DNA from: Candidatus Elusimicrobium euhamitermitis
GTDB taxonomy: Bacteria > Elusimicrobiota > Elusimicrobia > Elusimicrobiales > Elusimicrobiaceae
Reading direction: 5' to 3'
Length of the DNA stretch: 6,491 nucleotides
Assembly (NCBI GenBank): GCA_031254225.1
Contig: JAIRUU010000018.1
Coordinates: 1-6,491 of the forward strand
Part shown: piece by piece, positions 4,157 to 6,491 of the stretch
How the letters are laid out: the number at the start of each line of letters is the position of its first letter
How positions within the stretch are numbered: the stretch's first letter is position 1
Notes under the pieces: model-generated
What the model was told of the DNA's origin: nothing
What the model saw: only the letters and a program-made list of their open reading frames with translations
Databases searched by the model: none
Program-made: the position numbers and the translations under genes

Positions 4157-6491
4157 ATGACAGAATTACCTAAGGCTTACGAGCCTAAAGAAGTTGAAAA
4201 TAAATTTACCCGCAGATGGAAAAAAAGCGGCGTCTATAAAGCCCGCGTGGTTGAGGGCAAGGAGCCGTACGTCATCGTCGTCCCGCCGCCGAATATCACG
4301 GGCTCGCTCCACATGGGCCACGCTTTAAACTGGACTCTGCAGGACGTGCTTATAAGAACGCAGCGCATGCTTGGCAAAGAGGCTTTTTGGGTGCCTGGCA
4401 CTGACCACGGCGGCATAGCCACGCAGAATGTGCTTGAAAAAAAACTTGCCAAAGAACAAAAAGTCACGCGCCACGATTTAGGAAGAGAAAAATTTTTGGA
4501 AATAATGTGGCAGTGGTATAAAGACTGCGGCAACATGATTTTAACGCAGGTTGAAAAAATGGGCTGGGCGCTGGACATTTCCCCTGAAAACGTGCGCTTT
4601 ACAATGGACGAAAAACGCGCGGCCGCCGTCTACGAATGCTTTAAACAATGGTGGGACAAAAAATATATTTACCGCGGCAAACGCATGATAAACTGGTGCG
4701 TGCGCTGCAATACCGCGCTGTCGGACATTGAAGTGGAACACGTTTCCCAAAAAGGCAAACTTTACCATATACGCTACGCGGGCGCGGACAACGGCAAGGG
4801 CATAGTTATAGCCACAACCAGACCGGAAACTATTTTTGCGGACGCCGCCGTGGCCGTCAATCCTAAAGACGATAATTACAAAAACCTTGCCGGCCAAAAA
4901 GTAAAAATACCGCTGACTGACAGAGTTATTCCAATAATTGAGGACGAGGACGTAGAACTGGGTTTTGGCACCGGCGCGTTAAAAATCACTCCCGCGCACG
5001 ACCCTGTTGACTACGTTATAGGCCAGCGCCATAATCTGGAAGCAATAAGCGTAATTTCAGACAAAGGCAAAATGGTAAACTGTCCGGCAAAATATTTAGG
5101 CATGGACCGCGAAACGGCGCGTAAAGAAACCGTAAAAGACTTGGACGCAGCCGGTTTTCTAGTCAAAGAAGAAACGCATGATAATGCCGTCGGCGCGTGT
5201 TACCGCTGCGGCAGCGTTATTGAGCCTTACCTCAGCGAACAATGGTTTGTAAAAATGGAAGATTTGTGCGCGCCCGTCATAAAAGCTGCGGAAGACGAAG
5301 AGTTAAAATTCTATCCCGCGCGCTGGAAAACGCCGTTTTTAAACTGGCTTAAAAATATAGAAGACTGGTGCATTTCCCGCCAAATCTGGTGGGGCCACAG
5401 AATACCTGTGTGGTACTGCGCGTCGTGCAGCAAAGACGGGCTTACATATGCCGTAGACAAACAAGGCAAAAAACAAATTACAAAAGTTTCGTTTGAACAC
5501 GGCGCAAAGCCGCTGGTTTCGCACGACAAGCCTGCCAAATGCCCGTCGTGCGGAGGGACTGATTTTGTGCAGGACCCAGACGTGCTGGACACATGGTTTT
5601 CCTCCGCGCTGTGGCCGATATCCGTCTTCAACTGGCCGGAAAAAACCAAAGAGCTGGAATATTTTTACCCGACTACGACTATGGTCACGGGTTATGAAAT
5701 CATTTATCTGTGGGTCGCGCGCATGGTTATGACCGGCCTGGATTTTACGGGCAAACTGCCGTTTAAAGACGTGTTTCTGACAAGCATTGTGCGGGACAAA
5801 ACCGGCAAAAAAATGTCCAAATCTTTAGGCAACGTTATTGATCCGCTGGATTTGACGGAAAAATACGGCACGGACGCGGTGCGGTTTTCGCTGCTAACGC
5901 AGGCCGTGCTCGGCAAAGATATTCCGTACGCGGAGGAGTCCGTCGTGGGTTCGCGTAATTTCTGCAATAAAATTTATAACGCCAGCCGCTTTATTTTAAT
6001 GAACGCGGGCGATATAAAAGGCCCGCTGAAAATGCCGGCGCAGCCCAAAGAACTTACGGACGCGTGGATTTTGGACCGTTACAATTCCGCGCTGCAAACC
6101 GCCAAAGAACAGACTCTTAAATTTAATATGGCCGCCGCTTCAAACGCGCTTTATCACTTTGTCTGGAACGATTTTTGCGACTGGTATATTGAACTTGCAA
6201 AGCAGCGTTTTGAGACGGAACGCGAGTACGTAGTCAGTCTTCTTGTAAATATTTTGTACGGCGCGCTCAAAGCGCTGCACCCGATGATGCCGTTTATAAC
6301 GGAAGAAATTGCCGGCGTGTTAAAACCGCTGACAGGCTCGGACAAAGAATTTTTGCTGCAGGACTCTTATCCGGCGGTTACGCCCGCGCTGTTCAACCCC
6401 GACGCGGTTAAAAAAATGGAGCTTATAAAAGGCGTAATCTCCGCCGTGCGCACGGTGCGCTCAGAGTTTAACGTTCCGCCCGGGCTTAAAT
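4157..6491 (+). CDS. valS: Valine-tRNA ligase, 3' end beyond window
   Basis: The frame is open for 778 codons to the window end; bacterial ValRS is usually about 880 residues, so roughly 100 are missing, including the C-terminal coiled-coil arm. The enzyme charges tRNA-Val with valine in the cytosol. The class I signatures are HMGH (52-55, within PPPNITGSLHMGHAL) and KMSKS (552-556). WVPGTDHGGIATQNV and DWCISRQIWWGHRIP (403-417) are typical of ValRS, as is LDTWFSSALWP (477-487). The CP1 editing domain, which hydrolyses mischarged Thr-tRNA, shows TTRPET (220-225) and GTGALKITPAHDPVDY (271-286). Four CxxC pairs (181/184, 348/351, 421/424, 462/465) fit two zinc sites as in the ValRS/IleRS group. 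The start at ATG 4157 gives the expected N-terminus (TELPKAYEPKEVE). There is no leader room for a T-box and no Shine-Dalgarno. Confidence 0.98.
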   Translation, partial: MTELPKAYEPKEVENKFTRRWKKSGVYKARVVEGKEPYVIVVPPPNITGSLHMGHALNWTLQDVLIRTQRMLGKEAFWVPGTDHGGIATQNVLEKKLAKEQKVTRHDLGREKFLEIMWQWYKDCGNMILTQVEKMGWALDISPENVRFTMDEKRAAAVYECFKQWWDKKYIYRGKRMINWCVRCNTALSDIEVEHVSQKGKLYHIRYAGADNGKGIVIATTRPETIFADAAVAVNPKDDNYKNLAGQKVKIPLTDRVIPIIEDEDVELGFGTGALKITPAHDPVDYVIGQRHNLEAISVISDKGKMVNCPAKYLGMDRETARKETVKDLDAAGFLVKEETHDNAVGACYRCGSVIEPYLSEQWFVKMEDLCAPVIKAAEDEELKFYPARWKTPFLNWLKNIEDWCISRQIWWGHRIPVWYCASCSKDGLTYAVDKQGKKQITKVSFEHGAKPLVSHDKPAKCPSCGGTDFVQDPDVLDTWFSSALWPISVFNWPEKTKELEYFYPTTTMVTGYEIIYLWVARMVMTGLDFTGKLPFKDVFLTSIVRDKTGKKMSKSLGNVIDPLDLTEKYGTDAVRFSLLTQAVLGKDIPYAEESVVGSRNFCNKIYNASRFILMNAGDIKGPLKMPAQPKELTDAWILDRYNSALQTAKEQTLKFNMAAASNALYHFVWNDFCDWYIELAKQRFETEREYVVSLLVNILYGALKALHPMMPFITEEIAGVLKPLTGSDKEFLLQDSYPAVTPALFNPDAVKKMELIKGVISAVRTVRSEFNVPPGLK

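Noticed and set aside
4541..4897. Minus-strand open frame inside valS
   Set aside because: valS is open and motif-complete in this stretch, so the antisense frame follows from its GC-rich codon pattern. The other antisense frames at 4234-4578, 5311-5649, 5704-5967 and 6154-6345 are rejected for the same reason.
1..6491. CRISPR array, insertion sequence with transposase, prophage or toxin-antitoxin pair
   Set aside because: No evenly spaced direct repeats, transposase, integrase or toxin-like small gene pair was seen on either strand.

Overview
The window comes from a bacterial chromosome and reads mostly as ordinary housekeeping and accessory metabolism. It holds the end of a UvrD-type helicase, a tRNA-Ser, a methyltransferase/ECF S-component pair, an AlkD-type DNA glycosylase followed by an EamA transporter, a small unrecognised membrane protein, and most of valS. 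The valine-tRNA ligase is bacterial in type, and the tRNA-Ser has a long variable arm and no encoded CCA. Coding DNA mixes A-rich stretches (many AAA lysine codons) with GCG/CGC-rich stretches, and overall GC looks below 50%. No marker fixes the phylum. An Elusimicrobiota-like anaerobe is a guess from style only. valS has no room for a T-box leader, which argues mildly against a typical Bacillota valS arrangement.

Layout. Positions 1-606 (+) carry the last 201 codons of a superfamily 1A helicase that ends in a beta-clamp-binding-like QLDLF. Positions 607-727 hold a 12-bp inverted repeat but no gene. Positions 728-813 (-) encode tRNA-Ser(GGA). Positions 814-932 hold a compact GC hairpin. Positions 933-2002 (-) form a two-gene operon transcribed leftward: an ECF-type S-component first, then a class I SAM methyltransferase, overlapping by 19 bp. 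Positions 2018-2202 are filled by a 185-bp nested palindrome in the gap between divergent genes. Positions 2245-3869 (+) carry alkD and an EamA-family transporter with an ATGA overlap. Positions 3859-4128 (-) encode a small membrane protein that converges on and overlaps the transporter by 11 bp. Positions 4157-6491 (+) carry valS, open to the window end and lacking roughly its last 100 codons.

Most unusual are two non-coding structures. The first is the 185-bp nested inverted repeat upstream of both the S-component gene and alkD, which looks like a non-autonomous MITE- or REP-like element. The second is a perfect 30-bp palindrome that makes up the entire 28-bp gap between the divergent start codons of the small membrane protein and valS. 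I did not find a clear new multi-gene defence or mobile system. The nearest to an undescribed functional unit is the methyltransferase plus S-component pair, whose substrate cannot be told from sequence.
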